Positions 24,236 to 33,508 are shown, counted from the first letter of the stretch. The stretch: 64,000 nt of DNA from JAADHX01 sp964569385 (GCA_964569385.1 CAZMUM010000014.1:43064-107063), one strand, 5' to 3'. The notes: generated from the letters alone by a model not told the origin. Numbers and translations: made by a program.

Positions 24236-25837
24236 ATGGTGGCCGAAGACCATTTTATGAATGAAGACGAACTGATCACCCGGAGAGCTGTTCGCGCCCT
24301 GAAACGGGCAGCTCCGTTCGCTTTTTTGGCTGCCAGCCTTGCATTCGCTGCCGCGTTCCTGCTGGGTGGCGAGAGCGACCCTGTATTCAAGAGTGAAGGC
24401 GCCATTGAGCTGACAGATGACAGAGCAGCGGGTATCAGCTCGTCGCGGTCTCGAACCGATGCTCTTCAAGAGATTGATGGCCGGGTTCAACGCATCGAAG
24501 GAGCCGCATTCTTCGCAGAAGTACTAGCGGTGCTAGACGCGGGCCAAGCCACGCAACTGCTCGATATCAATGCGACGGCAAATGAATCCACACCGGTGAT
24601 CAAGGTTTCGGCCACGGCTTCTACGCCTTCGGCAGCCGCTGCTGGGGTAGACGCCGCTATTACAGTTTTCATAGCGGACCGTGATGCTGAACTGAACGAC
24701 AGGCTTGAAGCCGAACTGGCGTCGCTTCGACGTCAGCGTGAAAATCAGCTTTTGGATATCCAGGCGTTGAGCGTCGAAATCGAGTCGATCCGAGATGCCG
24801 GCACTCAGTCCGAGATATCCATTCTCGAGAATCGCACGGCTTCTTCGCTCGCTCGCCTCGCCGACTACGACACCGCCATACAAGAACGCGAGTTCCTAGC
24901 CGACAGTGCTAACGGGCAAGTGCGAGTCATCAACCAGGCCAGTGATCCATCCGACGTGGCCACCAATCCGATCGCTCGGCCGCTGCAGTTGGCGGTTTTG
25001 GTTCTAGTTCTTGCGCTGATTGGTGCGGTGTTGTTCAACAGGCTCCGGGGCCGGCTGCATCTGCTTGATGAAGTACGTGCCGTTGCCGGGCCCGATGTTC
25101 CAATCCTCGCCACCGTGCCCAAGTTCCGTAAGAAGTTCCGAAAAGGCGCTGCCGCCGTGGTTGTCGGTCGACGTAACGCCAGGCGAGAGGCCGAAGCCTT
25201 TCGTTATCTGCGTACCTCGATTGAGGTTGCCACCGACAACGAGATTCCGCTAGTGGTGGCCTTCACTAGTTCTAGCGCCAACGAAGGCAAGTCGGTCACT
25301 GCTGCCAACTATGCGCTGGCCACGGCTCGAGCCGATCGCACCGTCGCAATCTTGGACGGCGACCTACTCAACTCATCGGTCGCTGACCTGTTCGAAGCCG
25401 AAGGCGAGAACGCGTTTCTGGCTCTGATGAACGGCGAGGTCGACGCATCGACTGAGAACTGGCACCGGATATCAACCAGCGGTGCGCCGGTCGACCTGAT
25501 GGTAAGTCGAAAGATGGCGCTATCGGGCGGCCGCCAAGAACTGCCAACCATTGCTGTCGAGCGAAGCCTCGAGAAACTTGTCCAGGTCTATGACACTGTG
25601 GTCCTAGATTGTCCGCCGGTACTCGCAGTAAGCGATGCCATGGTTCTAACCCGTGCCGCCGATGTGGCTGTCATGGTCGTAAGAATGGGAAAGACGACTC
25701 GGCGTGATCTTGACAAGGCGCTCACCCAGTTGGAGCAGAACAAGATCGATATCGCCGGCATCGTCATCACCCACTCGACCGACGAAAGCGAGTCCTATTA
25801 CGGATACGGCTATGCGTACGGCGGTCGCGACGACTAG
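24236..25837 (+). CDS. Wzz-type co-polymerase fused to a bacterial tyrosine autokinase
   Basis: A 533-residue membrane protein. The N-terminal Wzz part has a helix at about 24-44, an extracytoplasmic coiled coil (about 130-225) and a second helix at about 246-265. The C-terminal BY-kinase domain has Walker A FTSSSANEGKSVTAAN (about 342-357), Walker A' VAILDGDLL, Walker B YDTVVLDCPP, and a Tyr-rich tail SYYGYGYAYGG that is autophosphorylated. Such proteins control the export and length of polysaccharides. It is complete, unlike the paralogue at 3769 whose kinase domain is vestigial. It is transcribed divergently from leuL. An ATG at 24257 is an alternative start. Confidence 0.88.
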   Translation: MVAEDHFMNEDELITRRAVRALKRAAPFAFLAASLAFAAAFLLGGESDPVFKSEGAIELTDDRAAGISSSRSRTDALQEIDGRVQRIEGAAFFAEVLAVLDAGQATQLLDINATANESTPVIKVSATASTPSAAAAGVDAAITVFIADRDAELNDRLEAELASLRRQRENQLLDIQALSVEIESIRDAGTQSEISILENRTASSLARLADYDTAIQEREFLADSANGQVRVINQASDPSDVATNPIARPLQLAVLVLVLALIGAVLFNRLRGRLHLLDEVRAVAGPDVPILATVPKFRKKFRKGAAAVVVGRRNARREAEAFRYLRTSIEVATDNEIPLVVAFTSSSANEGKSVTAANYALATARADRTVAILDGDLLNSSVADLFEAEGENAFLALMNGEVDASTENWHRISTSGAPVDLMVSRKMALSGGRQELPTIAVERSLEKLVQVYDTVVLDCPPVLAVSDAMVLTRAADVAVMVVRMGKTTRRDLDKALTQLEQNKIDIAGIVITHSTDESESYYGYGYAYGGRDD

Positions 25838-25918
25838 TAGCTCGCCAGGCTTAGCTCCGGCCAAACAGAGTTTCATCTCCCTATCAAGTAAAATGAACTA
25901 TCAGTGCTGGTCCTCACA

Positions 25919-26232
25919 ACCATTCGGATTAGCTGATCGTCAAGCCCATGCATCGATCATTAGCTTCGTGTGTCCATGCGAGACAATGCTGTCCTCGACC
26001 GACTTTGAGACGGCGCAGTGAACCACGGCATCGATACTGGTACTGAGTACGGACTCGAGATGGTCGCGATCGCGCACATCGGCCTCAACAAACTCAATGT
26101 TGCGGTCCGCGAGTGAGTTGATGCGATCCACTACTTGGCCACTTGAGTGACAGAGGTAGTCGAGCAGAAGTATCTCGTGGCCAGCTTCGCTGAGGGCTAC
26201 GGCTACGTGACTGCCGACGTACTCGGTTCCAC
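25919..26232 (-). pseudogene. galE: Decayed partial copy of galE
   Basis: Read on the reverse strand, this fragment matches the intact galE at 27054-28061. The N-terminal part VGSHVAVALSEAGHEI...VEADVRDRDHLESV is nearly identical. It then jumps to HTKLMI, and then to DAWA, where TGG has become TGA, followed by RSANPNG against RSSNPDG. The Gly-rich start (GGTGY) and about two-thirds of the gene are missing. It is a deletion remnant of a duplication, not a functional epimerase, and forms a direct repeat with galE around the hicAB genes. Confidence 0.85.
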
Positions 26233-26388
26233 TTTCATCTTGCTCGAAGCGCTTCGGCAAGGGGGTATGGCTGTGGTACGTACGACATTGTTGCAGCCCT
26301 CGGCGCCACCCTCCGCTTCCCCTCTCGCCCAAGCCCACCGGTAGCATCGCCGATGTGATCAACGGGAACACAACTCACCCAATCTATT

Positions 26389-26431
26389 AAGGCTAGATGG
26401 TTTGCCTTGATTTGGCTACCGTGCTAGCCTT
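26389..26431 (+). promoter_or_regulatory. hicA promoter inside an 8-bp inverted repeat
   Basis: The -35 TTGCCT (26402-26407), 17-base spacer and -10 TAGCCT (26425-26430) lie six bases before the hicA ATG, so the message should be leaderless. AAGGCTAG (26389-26396) and CTAGCCTT (26424-26431) form perfect arms that bracket this promoter, the right arm covering the -10. They are good candidates for operator half-sites bound by the HicB antitoxin, whose C-terminus has a helix-turn-helix. Confidence 0.55.
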
Positions 26432-26436
26432 ACAGT

Positions 26437-26643
26437 ATGAAGAAGCGGGACCTTATCAAAGCGTTGGGAGCGATCGCCAAGGCCGCCGACATTGAGCTTT
26501 CCTTCGTCCGAGAGGGCAGAAGTCACGAGATCTGGAACCTTGGCGGAGAGCGACTGGTAATCCCCCGCCACCGAGACATCAACCAACGAACCGCAGAAGA
26601 CATAATCAACAAGGCCAAGGAGGTAACCCATGATGACAACTGA
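26437..26643 (+). CDS. hicA: HicA-type mRNA interferase toxin
   Basis: A 68-residue basic protein with the double-stranded RNA-binding-like fold of HicA. The usual pattern is present: KRDLIKALGAIA, then GRSHEIWNLGGERLVIPRH with the catalytic His of the GGSHxxW-like element, and HRDINQRTAEDIINKAK. The toxin cleaves mRNA and arrests growth. A RBS is absent; the promoter spacing suggests leaderless translation. It overlaps hicB by 14 bases. The pair lies between the intact galE and its decayed duplicate. Confidence 0.85.
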   Translation: MKKRDLIKALGAIAKAADIELSFVREGRSHEIWNLGGERLVIPRHRDINQRTAEDIINKAKEVTHDDN

Positions 26644-27031
26644 AACCGACTCCCATGGCTACCGGGTTGAAGCGGAACGCTCCGGCGACTGGTGGGCTAT
26701 CACAGTGCCGTTGCTGAGCGGATTGTTCTCCCAAGCCAAACGCCTAGACCAGGTCGAAGCGACCGCTCGTGAAGCAATCGCCATGATGCTCGACATTGAC
26801 GAATCCAATGTCGGACCCATCGAGATCGACGTGACACCGCCCGACGCCGTCGTTGACCTCATGGCGGCACTCAAACAATCAGTCGCTACCGCAAGTAAAG
26901 CAACCGCTGATGCTGCTGACGCTCGTCGCGAAGCAGCACAGATATTGCGCGACGAAGGCCTCCCCATACGCGACGTGGGTGAGCTACTCGGAGTGTCACA
27001 CCAACGAGTGAGCCAGATCCTCGCAAGCTGA
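26630..27031 (+). CDS. hicB: HicB-type antitoxin with C-terminal helix-turn-helix
   Basis: A 133-residue protein. The N-terminal half (about residues 8-58) is the HicB fold: YRVEAERSGDWWAITVPLLSGLFSQAKRLDQVEATAREAIAMML, whose WWAIxVP and ARExIAMML elements are characteristic. The C-terminal half has a helix-turn-helix (GLPIRDVGELLGVSHQRVSQIL, about 110-131). It binds and neutralises HicA and represses the operon. The ribosome-binding site AAGGAGG is strong and lies before ATG 26630, giving more antitoxin than toxin. Binding to the inverted repeat at 26389-26431 is inferred. Confidence 0.88.
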   Translation: MMTTETDSHGYRVEAERSGDWWAITVPLLSGLFSQAKRLDQVEATAREAIAMMLDIDESNVGPIEIDVTPPDAVVDLMAALKQSVATASKATADAADARREAAQILRDEGLPIRDVGELLGVSHQRVSQILAS

Positions 27032-27053
27032 CACCCTCGGGAGTATCTGGCTG

Positions 27054-28061
27054 CTACCCGAACCCGTCGGGGTTCGACGACCGCCAAGCCCATGCATCGA
27101 GACACATCGCGTCGATGTCGCGCGATGCCGACCAGCCAAGAAGAGCCTTGGCAAGGCTGGCATCGGCGCAACTGACAGCCGCGTCGCCCTGACGCCTCGG
27201 CCCAACCACAAACGGGACAGGCCGGCCCGATGCCGCTGAGACGGCCCGGATCACTTCGCGAACGCTGTAGCTGGTGCCTGTGCCGAGATTGATGGCGTGG
27301 TGTCCCTGAAGCTGGGATAAGCGTTGGATCGCCGCTACGTGCCCGTCGGCGAGGTCGCACACATGGATGTAGTCACGGGTACAGGTGCCATCTGAAGTTG
27401 GCCAATCGTCTCCGAATATCTGCACGGCGTCTGCGGCTCCGAGCGCGACGTCGAGCACGCGGGGCATCAGATTCGTTGGAGACGTACTGGGGTCCTCGCC
27501 GAGTCGAGCGGAGGGGTGTGCGCCTACCGGGTTGAAGTAGCGTAACGAGATGAGCGACCAGTTGTCATCGCTGCGTGCGACGTCTGCCATGATCTCTTCG
27601 ATCATCAGTTTTGTCCGACCATAAGGATTTATCGGACCGATAGGCGCTTCCTCGTCGACGGGCATTGGAGCATCGGGGTGATAAATGGTCGCTGATGAAG
27701 AAAACACCATCTTCTTTACGCCTGAGACCTTCATTGCGCTTAGAAGGTTTAGTGTTCCCGAGATGTTGGTCTCGTAGTAGCCGACCGGTGAGATGATGCT
27801 CTCCTCGACCGACTTCAGTGCCGCACAGTGAACCACGGCATCGATACCTGAACTGAATACAGCTCCGAGATGGTCACGATCGCGCACATCGGCCTCAACG
27901 AACTCAACGTTGCGGTCCACGAGTGAGTTGATGCGATCGACCACACGATTGCTTGAGTGGCAGAGGTTGTCGAGCAGTACGATTTCGTGGCCAGCTTCGC
28001 TGAGGGCTACTGCCACATGACTGCCGACGTACCCGGTTCCACCTGTGACCAGCACCCGCAT
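27054..28061 (-). CDS. galE: UDP-glucose 4-epimerase
   Basis: A 335-residue extended SDR enzyme that interconverts UDP-glucose and UDP-galactose. VLVTGGTGYVGSHVAVAL binds NAD at the N-terminus. FSSSATIYHP and NPYGRTKLMIEE hold the catalytic Ser and Tyr/Lys (here the Y-G-R-T-K form). NPVGAHPSARLGE, FGDDWPTSDGTCTRDYIHV and INLGTGTSYSV are standard GalE motifs. It lies 3 bases downstream of the phosphoesterase gene and is likely the last gene of the ppk1 operon. A decayed partial copy of the gene lies 1 kb further on, beyond hicAB. Confidence 0.95.
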   Translation of the reverse strand: MRVLVTGGTGYVGSHVAVALSEAGHEIVLLDNLCHSSNRVVDRINSLVDRNVEFVEADVRDRDHLGAVFSSGIDAVVHCAALKSVEESIISPVGYYETNISGTLNLLSAMKVSGVKKMVFSSSATIYHPDAPMPVDEEAPIGPINPYGRTKLMIEEIMADVARSDDNWSLISLRYFNPVGAHPSARLGEDPSTSPTNLMPRVLDVALGAADAVQIFGDDWPTSDGTCTRDYIHVCDLADGHVAAIQRLSQLQGHHAINLGTGTSYSVREVIRAVSAASGRPVPFVVGPRRQGDAAVSCADASLAKALLGWSASRDIDAMCLDAWAWRSSNPDGFG

Positions 28062-28064
28062 TCG

Positions 28065-28868
28065 TCAGTCAGTCCACTCAGGGTCGAACGGTGCCTCGCC
28101 GGTGTCGATGTAGCGGGTATGTGTCAACACGTTTGCGTCTCGAATGAGGTGGAGCTGATAGCCGCGCGGGTCGCGGACAATCCGCGGCTTGGCGGCTGCT
28201 TCAAGGTCTAGGGCGACATGGTAAGTAGTCGCGGGGCACACCGAAGTTGTAACGCCGGCGAACGTCGTGACAATTGGACGGTGTAGATGGCCGCACAGGA
28301 TCCTGAGGATCTTCGCCTGCGATTGGATGATTACGTCGGCGAGTTCGTCGCGGCCCTGTGCTCCGTCGGCATCCATCCAGTCGATGCCCGATGCGAACGG
28401 CGGGTGATGCATGGCCAGAACTACCGGGCTGTTAGCTGCCGCCAGAGCGGCCTCGAGCCAAGCGTGGCGATCGTCGTCGAACAAAGGTCCGTGGTGCCCA
28501 GGGTTTGTCGTATCGAGCCCTATCAACGTGATTCCACCGAGCTCGACTACCCAGCTGGCGTGTTCGGCGTCGGACCACGGTGTGTCTGGAAACGTGGCCC
28601 GCATGAGGTCGCGGTCGTCGTGGTTGCCAACCATGGCAAGGAAAGGAGCATCGAGCGGCGCCAAGATGTCGGCGAGCTCTTCGTATTGACGCTGCCGCCC
28701 CCAACAAGTCAGATCGCCACTGCCAAGCACGACCTTGGGTTGGACAGCTTCGGCGTTCAGCGACTCGACCACCAGACCCAGCATGGCGTTGTTGTCGACG
28801 AACTCGACCTCGTCGGGTTCCAAAACGTGAGGGTCTGACAGCTGGGCGATGAGCAGATCAGATGACAT
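28065..28868 (-). CDS. Calcineurin-type metallophosphoesterase (cyclic-nucleotide phosphodiesterase-like)
   Basis: A 267-residue protein with all metal-binding signatures of class III cyclic-nucleotide phosphodiesterases (CpdA-like): QLSDPHV, GSGDLT, MVGNHDD, AMHHPPF and CGHLHRP. Two metal ions should be bound by these Asp, His and Asn residues. The family hydrolyses cAMP, and some members act on phospholipid or nucleotide substrates, so the substrate is not certain. It overlaps the 3' end of ppk1 by 11 bases and sits 3 bases before galE, forming an apparent ppk1-phosphoesterase-galE transcription unit. Confidence 0.88.
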   Translation of the reverse strand: MSSDLLIAQLSDPHVLEPDEVEFVDNNAMLGLVVESLNAEAVQPKVVLGSGDLTCWGRQRQYEELADILAPLDAPFLAMVGNHDDRDLMRATFPDTPWSDAEHASWVVELGGITLIGLDTTNPGHHGPLFDDDRHAWLEAALAAANSPVVLAMHHPPFASGIDWMDADGAQGRDELADVIIQSQAKILRILCGHLHRPIVTTFAGVTTSVCPATTYHVALDLEAAAKPRIVRDPRGYQLHLIRDANVLTHTRYIDTGEAPFDPEWTD

Positions 28869-30930
28869 CGACGACGGCCTTGGTGTCGCGACGTGACGAC
28901 GATTCTGTGCCTAGTCCTTGCTGTAGCACCTCGTGAACGTCGATCGATTCGGGGCTATTCACATTGTGCCACTTACCGTTGCGATCGAGCTGCCAACGTT
29001 TGATGTCGTTGCGAAGATATAGATCGAAGATCTGGTCGAGCCTGGCGATGTCGTGAGACGCGGTGATCGGCACCAGGGCCTCGACTCGTCCGTCGAGGTT
29101 GCGTTGCATCATGTCGGCCGAACCTATCAAGTAACGCATACCTCTCTGGCTGGTGCCGAAGCGGAACACCCGGCTATGTTCAAGATAGCGACCGACCACG
29201 CTGATGACCGCGATGTTGTCAGAGACTCCAGGCACACCAGGCAACAAACAACAAATTCCGCGGATGATCAGCTCGACCTTGGTGCCTCGCTGGCTCGCTG
29301 AACACAGCGCGGCGATGATCTCAGGATCAACGAGGCTGTTCATTTTGAACACGATGTGGCCATCGTCGAAGTACGACTCGATGTCGATCAGTTCGAGGAT
29401 CGACGCCCTCACGCTGTGCGGCGCCACCACCAACCGTCGATAGCTATGCTCGGCGCTGTATCCGGTGAGAGTGTTGAACAGTTCGGTGAGATCGGCGCCA
29501 GTGTCCGGATCGGCGGTGAACAGGCCCATGTCCTCGTAGATACGGGCGGTATCGGCGTTGTAGTTACCAGTACCGATGTGACCGTAACGACGAATCTCGT
29601 CGCCTTCTTGGCGAACTACGAGCGCGGTTTTGGAGTGAGTCTTGAGCCCAACCAACCCGTGGGCTACGTGAACGCCGGCACGTTCGAGGCGTCTGGCCCA
29701 TTCGATGTTGGCCAATTCGTCGAAGCGAGCCTTGATCTCTACCAGGACGGCCACCTCTTTGCCAGCTTCGGCGGCCTCGATCAGAGATCGGACAATTGAG
29801 GAGTCCTCGGCGGTGCGGTACATAGTCATCTTGATGGCAAGCACGCCATCGTCGCGAGCGGCCTTGGCGATGAAATCCTCGACCGAAGACGCGAACGATT
29901 CGTACGGGTGATGCACCAGAACATCGTGGTCGCGGAGCATGGCAAAGATCGACCGGCCCGCGGCACGAGCGCGGAGAAATGACGGCGGAATCTGCGGTGT
30001 GTACGGCTCGTGTTTCAGCTTGGGCCGATCAAGGTCGACCAGCGCCCACAACGCCGTCATGTCGAGTGGACCCCGAACGAGGTAGATCTCGTTGGGGCTG
30101 AGGTCAAGTTCTCTCGTCAGAAGCTCGAGCGCTTCGGTGTCGATGTGTTCTTCGACTTCGAGCCTTACCGGTTCGCCAAGACGTCGACGGGCGAGCTGAC
30201 TCTCGATCTCTTCTAGGAGGTCGTCGGTAGAGTCGTCGTTTATCGACAGGTCGGCGTCGCGGGTGACCCGAAAGGCGAAGTGGCTGGCAACTTCTAAGCC
30301 CGGAAACAACGTACCGAGATGGGCGGCGATGACATCTTCGAGAGCGATAAATCGCTCGCCACCGGGTAGGGCAACAAGTCGGTCGAGGTTTGATGGCACC
30401 TTGACCCGAGCGAACTGGAGGGCTCCGCCATCAGGGTGACGCAAGAACACCGCGAGATTGAGCGAGCGGTCCGAGATATAGGGAAACGGATGAGCCGAAT
30501 CGACCGCGAGTGGGGTTAACACCGGAAACATCTGGACTCGGTATAGATCTGTCAGATAGGCCACATCGTCATCGTCTAGTTCGTCCCACGCCGAGAACTC
30601 GATGCCTTCAACGGCCAACGCGGGGACGATCTCGTCCCAAAAGACCGAGACCTGCCTCTGGTGCTGGGAAGTTGCTTCCTCGCGGATCGCCGCCAGCACT
30701 TGGCGAGGAGTCATCAGGTCGGGTCCTGGGCGACCAAACCCGGATTCGATCTGGTTGATGATTCCTGCGACCCGTACTTGGAAGAACTCGTCGAGGTTCG
30801 AGCTGTGGATGGCCAGAAACTTGGCCCGCTCAAGAAGAGGCGTTGTGGGGTCTTCGGCGATGGCGAGGACGCGCGAATTGAAGTCGAGCCAACTTAATTC
30901 TCGATTCAGATACTGGATTTGGTCGCGCAT
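28858..30930 (-). CDS. ppk1: Polyphosphate kinase 1
   Basis: A 690-residue enzyme that transfers the gamma phosphate of ATP to polyphosphate, reversibly. The N-terminal domain begins YLNRELSWLDFNSRV and LERAKFLAIHSSNLDEFFQVRV, the hallmark of PPK1. The catalytic C-terminal half contains KMTMYRTAEDSSIVRSL, KARFDELANIEWAR, and YGHIGTGNYN, with the phosphorylated His, then HSRVFRFG with the second conserved His. TTG at 30933 precedes ATG 30930, which I take as start. The downstream phosphoesterase overlaps it by 11 bases. The family is membrane-associated and supports stress responses. Confidence 0.96.
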   Translation of the reverse strand: MRDQIQYLNRELSWLDFNSRVLAIAEDPTTPLLERAKFLAIHSSNLDEFFQVRVAGIINQIESGFGRPGPDLMTPRQVLAAIREEATSQHQRQVSVFWDEIVPALAVEGIEFSAWDELDDDDVAYLTDLYRVQMFPVLTPLAVDSAHPFPYISDRSLNLAVFLRHPDGGALQFARVKVPSNLDRLVALPGGERFIALEDVIAAHLGTLFPGLEVASHFAFRVTRDADLSINDDSTDDLLEEIESQLARRRLGEPVRLEVEEHIDTEALELLTRELDLSPNEIYLVRGPLDMTALWALVDLDRPKLKHEPYTPQIPPSFLRARAAGRSIFAMLRDHDVLVHHPYESFASSVEDFIAKAARDDGVLAIKMTMYRTAEDSSIVRSLIEAAEAGKEVAVLVEIKARFDELANIEWARRLERAGVHVAHGLVGLKTHSKTALVVRQEGDEIRRYGHIGTGNYNADTARIYEDMGLFTADPDTGADLTELFNTLTGYSAEHSYRRLVVAPHSVRASILELIDIESYFDDGHIVFKMNSLVDPEIIAALCSASQRGTKVELIIRGICCLLPGVPGVSDNIAVISVVGRYLEHSRVFRFGTSQRGMRYLIGSADMMQRNLDGRVEALVPITASHDIARLDQIFDLYLRNDIKRWQLDRNGKWHNVNSPESIDVHEVLQQGLGTESSSRRDTKAVVDVI

Positions 30931-31066
30931 CAAACCTCGTTGGTGAACCTACCGGTATCTAGTCGGCGAGTCGGATCGCCGCGTTACCGCCGTGGCCCAA
31001 CAACTGAAGCAATCGCTCCTTGGGCGGCGAGAGCCGAGCTGACGGCAGATCAGTAGTCGGCAGCGA

Positions 31067-33508
31067 TCACGACTGCGGGTTTAGATACACAATCGTGCGG
31101 CCGTGGGTCCAACCGATCGACACGATGTCGAGGTCGCCGTCGTTGTCGATGTCGACGAGTTGGGTGCCGTCGTGGTGCTCATCGCCGACGAAGATCTGGC
31201 CTTCGACCCACGTGACGTTGTCGCCCGCGTTCTCGAACAGCAGCAGCGACATTGCGGCGGTGTCGGTAGTCGAGTGCTCGCCGACGACAATGTCGAAGTC
31301 GCCATCGTTGTCGATGTCGGCAACGTCAAGCGACAACCCCATTGTCAGAGTGCCCACCACATGTTCGGTCCAAACGGCGGTTGGGTCGGTGCCCTGTTCG
31401 TACCAGGCGACGCGGCCGTTGACCGCGTCTTCGTAGCTGACAACGACATCGAGGTCGCCGTCGCCGTCCATATCGACTAATACGTTGCGATCAGGCTCGC
31501 CGGTGGCGGACTCGTGAAGGGTGAACACAGCTCCTTCATTGGTGTCGTTGCGAATCCAACGGGTACCCATCATGACGTCGAGGTCGCCGTCGAGGTCGAT
31601 GTCGCCCAACGAGATCGCCTCATCCTGGCTCTCTTCGCTCACTAGCCTGAAAACCCAGTTGGAGCTGTCGGCCTCGCCATCAGTGATGGCGTAACCCTGC
31701 ACGCCGTTGCCGGCTTCGTGCCAGCTGGCGAGAAACAACAGCGGACCATCGTCGCTGAACCGTCCCGCGGCCGCTCCCTGTATGAAGTCGCCCGTGCCTT
31801 GCTCGATATTGTCGAAGATGGTGAACGTACCGCCATCGTTTCGGGCCCAAAGCAGCGTCGAGTTGTCTTCTGAACCGACACCGGCCGTGCCTACTATGTC
31901 GAGATCGCCGTCTTCGTCGATGTCGAACACCAAGACGGCTTGATTGAACCCATCGCCAATCGGGACGCGTTCCCACGGCCCATCGACCGAGCCAGGATTA
32001 ACCAACAAGTTGGGACCAGACACAAGGTCTTCGTCACCATCACCATCAAAATCGCCGGGCAGAACGAACAGTGCCCGATCGGGCCTCGCATCGTCGATGA
32101 CAACCCGTTCCCAGCCGGCGGCTAGAGCCGAAGCCTGATCGTTTTCCCAAATATCGAGCCGTGGTGTGAACCAGTCGAACGGTTTGCCCACGATGTCTAT
32201 ATCGCCGTCGCCGTCGATGTCGGCGAATCGGCTTTCGTGGTTGTCGAGCCCCCTGGCCAACACCTCTGCGGTGAATGTGCCGTCGCCGTTGTTGGTGAAC
32301 AGCTGAAGCCGCGCATCGTCGTCGGCGTCGAGTCGCATCTCGGCGCTCAGAATGTCGATGTCGCCGTCGCCGTCGGCATCGGCCACGTCGAGTGAGTGGC
32401 CCAGCCGCGATGTCTCAAGCAAAACGTTGCGCTCCCAGATCTCGCCGTTCCAGCGGAACCAGGCGAGCTGGCCTACTCCATCGCCGGAGTCGAAGATCAG
32501 CTCTGGTGCTCCGCCCGGTACCAGCTGAGCCATCTTGGCCCGACCGCCAGACAGATCTTCGGCGATTGTGACCGTGTCGAACTCGCCTGCACCGTTGTTC
32601 AAAAGCAGTCGTCCGCCAGCCAGCAGATCGATGTCGCCGTCGTCATTTACATCGAGCCCATCGAGGCCCTCGTAGCGGTCGTCGACCTCCCACAACACGC
32701 GTCGTTCCCACGAGTCGACGGCGGTCGGGTCGGCCGGCAATTCGGCTGCGAACAACGTTGGTGGCTCGGCCTGCTGATTCCAGAAGACAAGCTCGTCGAC
32801 GCCGTTGCCATCGAGATCGGCCACCAACATGTCGTGATGCTGGGGACCACCCGTATTCTTGATGGTGCGCCGAGTCCAACGGTCGACTTCGAAGTTGGGA
32901 GCGGGGTTCTCCCACCACCAAATCTCGTTCGACGAGAAGTCGCCTCCGAACACGATGTCTATATCGCCATCGCCATCGACGTCGTGGGCAACACCGCCGG
33001 CCTCGATGCCAAGCTCGTCGGGTTCGATGAGTCGAACAACCCACGAGTCGTCGACCCGCTGAAGCCACTGCACCGCGTTCTGACCTCGGCGACCACCAAC
33101 GACGATGTCGTCGATGCCATCGCCATCTAAGTCGGCGGTGAGTAACGACGTCTGTTCAGGCACCGGGAATAGGGGAGGTATCTCACGGCTGGCGTTGGTG
33201 CGAAGAGTCCACTGCGCCGACAACGCCACCGGTTCGGCGATTAGGCCGGTCGGAGCCTGGGTTGACGATGTGGGCTGAGCTGGATCGGTGGAAGTCGACG
33301 AGGCGGTGGAATCGGCGGTGTCGGTGGAGGCGGTGGAATCTGTCGAGTCTGAGCCACCGCCGGGGTCGGTCGTGCTGGTGGCTCCGGGTTGTGTTGTCGT
33401 GCCGCTGGAATTTTCTCCAGATGACGTTGCGGTGGCGAGGCCGAACACCGAACCGAGCCCGAGAGCAACAAGCACGGCGATGGGAAACCACCACTTGAGT
33501 ATCGACAT
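31067..33508 (-). CDS. Secreted FG-GAP/VCBS repeat protein with about twelve calcium-binding loops
   Basis: An 813-residue protein. A signal-anchor helix (WWFPIAVLVALGLGSVFGL, about 7-25) is followed by a Ser/Thr/Asp-rich low-complexity linker (about 30-90). The rest is a beta-propeller-type array with about twelve loops of the form DxDGDGDxD, for example DLDGDGIDD, DVDGDGDID, DFDGDGDED and DIDNDGDFD. These bind calcium in FG-GAP and VCBS repeats of integrins and secreted adhesins. The product is probably tethered outside the membrane, perhaps in adhesion or polysaccharide binding. I chose ATG 33508 because AAGGA lies upstream and the helix then falls at the N-terminus; an earlier in-frame start at 33568 exists. 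Confidence 0.82.
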   Translation of the reverse strand: MSILKWWFPIAVLVALGLGSVFGLATATSSGENSSGTTTQPGATSTTDPGGGSDSTDSTASTDTADSTASSTSTDPAQPTSSTQAPTGLIAEPVALSAQWTLRTNASREIPPLFPVPEQTSLLTADLDGDGIDDIVVGGRRGQNAVQWLQRVDDSWVVRLIEPDELGIEAGGVAHDVDGDGDIDIVFGGDFSSNEIWWWENPAPNFEVDRWTRRTIKNTGGPQHHDMLVADLDGNGVDELVFWNQQAEPPTLFAAELPADPTAVDSWERRVLWEVDDRYEGLDGLDVNDDGDIDLLAGGRLLLNNGAGEFDTVTIAEDLSGGRAKMAQLVPGGAPELIFDSGDGVGQLAWFRWNGEIWERNVLLETSRLGHSLDVADADGDGDIDILSAEMRLDADDDARLQLFTNNGDGTFTAEVLARGLDNHESRFADIDGDGDIDIVGKPFDWFTPRLDIWENDQASALAAGWERVVIDDARPDRALFVLPGDFDGDGDEDLVSGPNLLVNPGSVDGPWERVPIGDGFNQAVLVFDIDEDGDLDIVGTAGVGSEDNSTLLWARNDGGTFTIFDNIEQGTGDFIQGAAAGRFSDDGPLLFLASWHEAGNGVQGYAITDGEADSSNWVFRLVSEESQDEAISLGDIDLDGDLDVMMGTRWIRNDTNEGAVFTLHESATGEPDRNVLVDMDGDGDLDVVVSYEDAVNGRVAWYEQGTDPTAVWTEHVVGTLTMGLSLDVADIDNDGDFDIVVGEHSTTDTAAMSLLLFENAGDNVTWVEGQIFVGDEHHDGTQLVDIDNDGDLDIVSIGWTHGRTIVYLNPQS

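Noticed and set aside
26659..27360. 233-codon reverse-strand frame over hicB and galE
   Set aside because: Arg/Ser/Ala-rich shadow of hicB and of galE in another frame.
32396..33130. 244-codon forward frame inside the FG-GAP gene
   Set aside because: It mirrors the repetitive Asp-rich gene on the other strand; residues like VDVVVIDIE runs arise from the GTCGAT-rich sequence.
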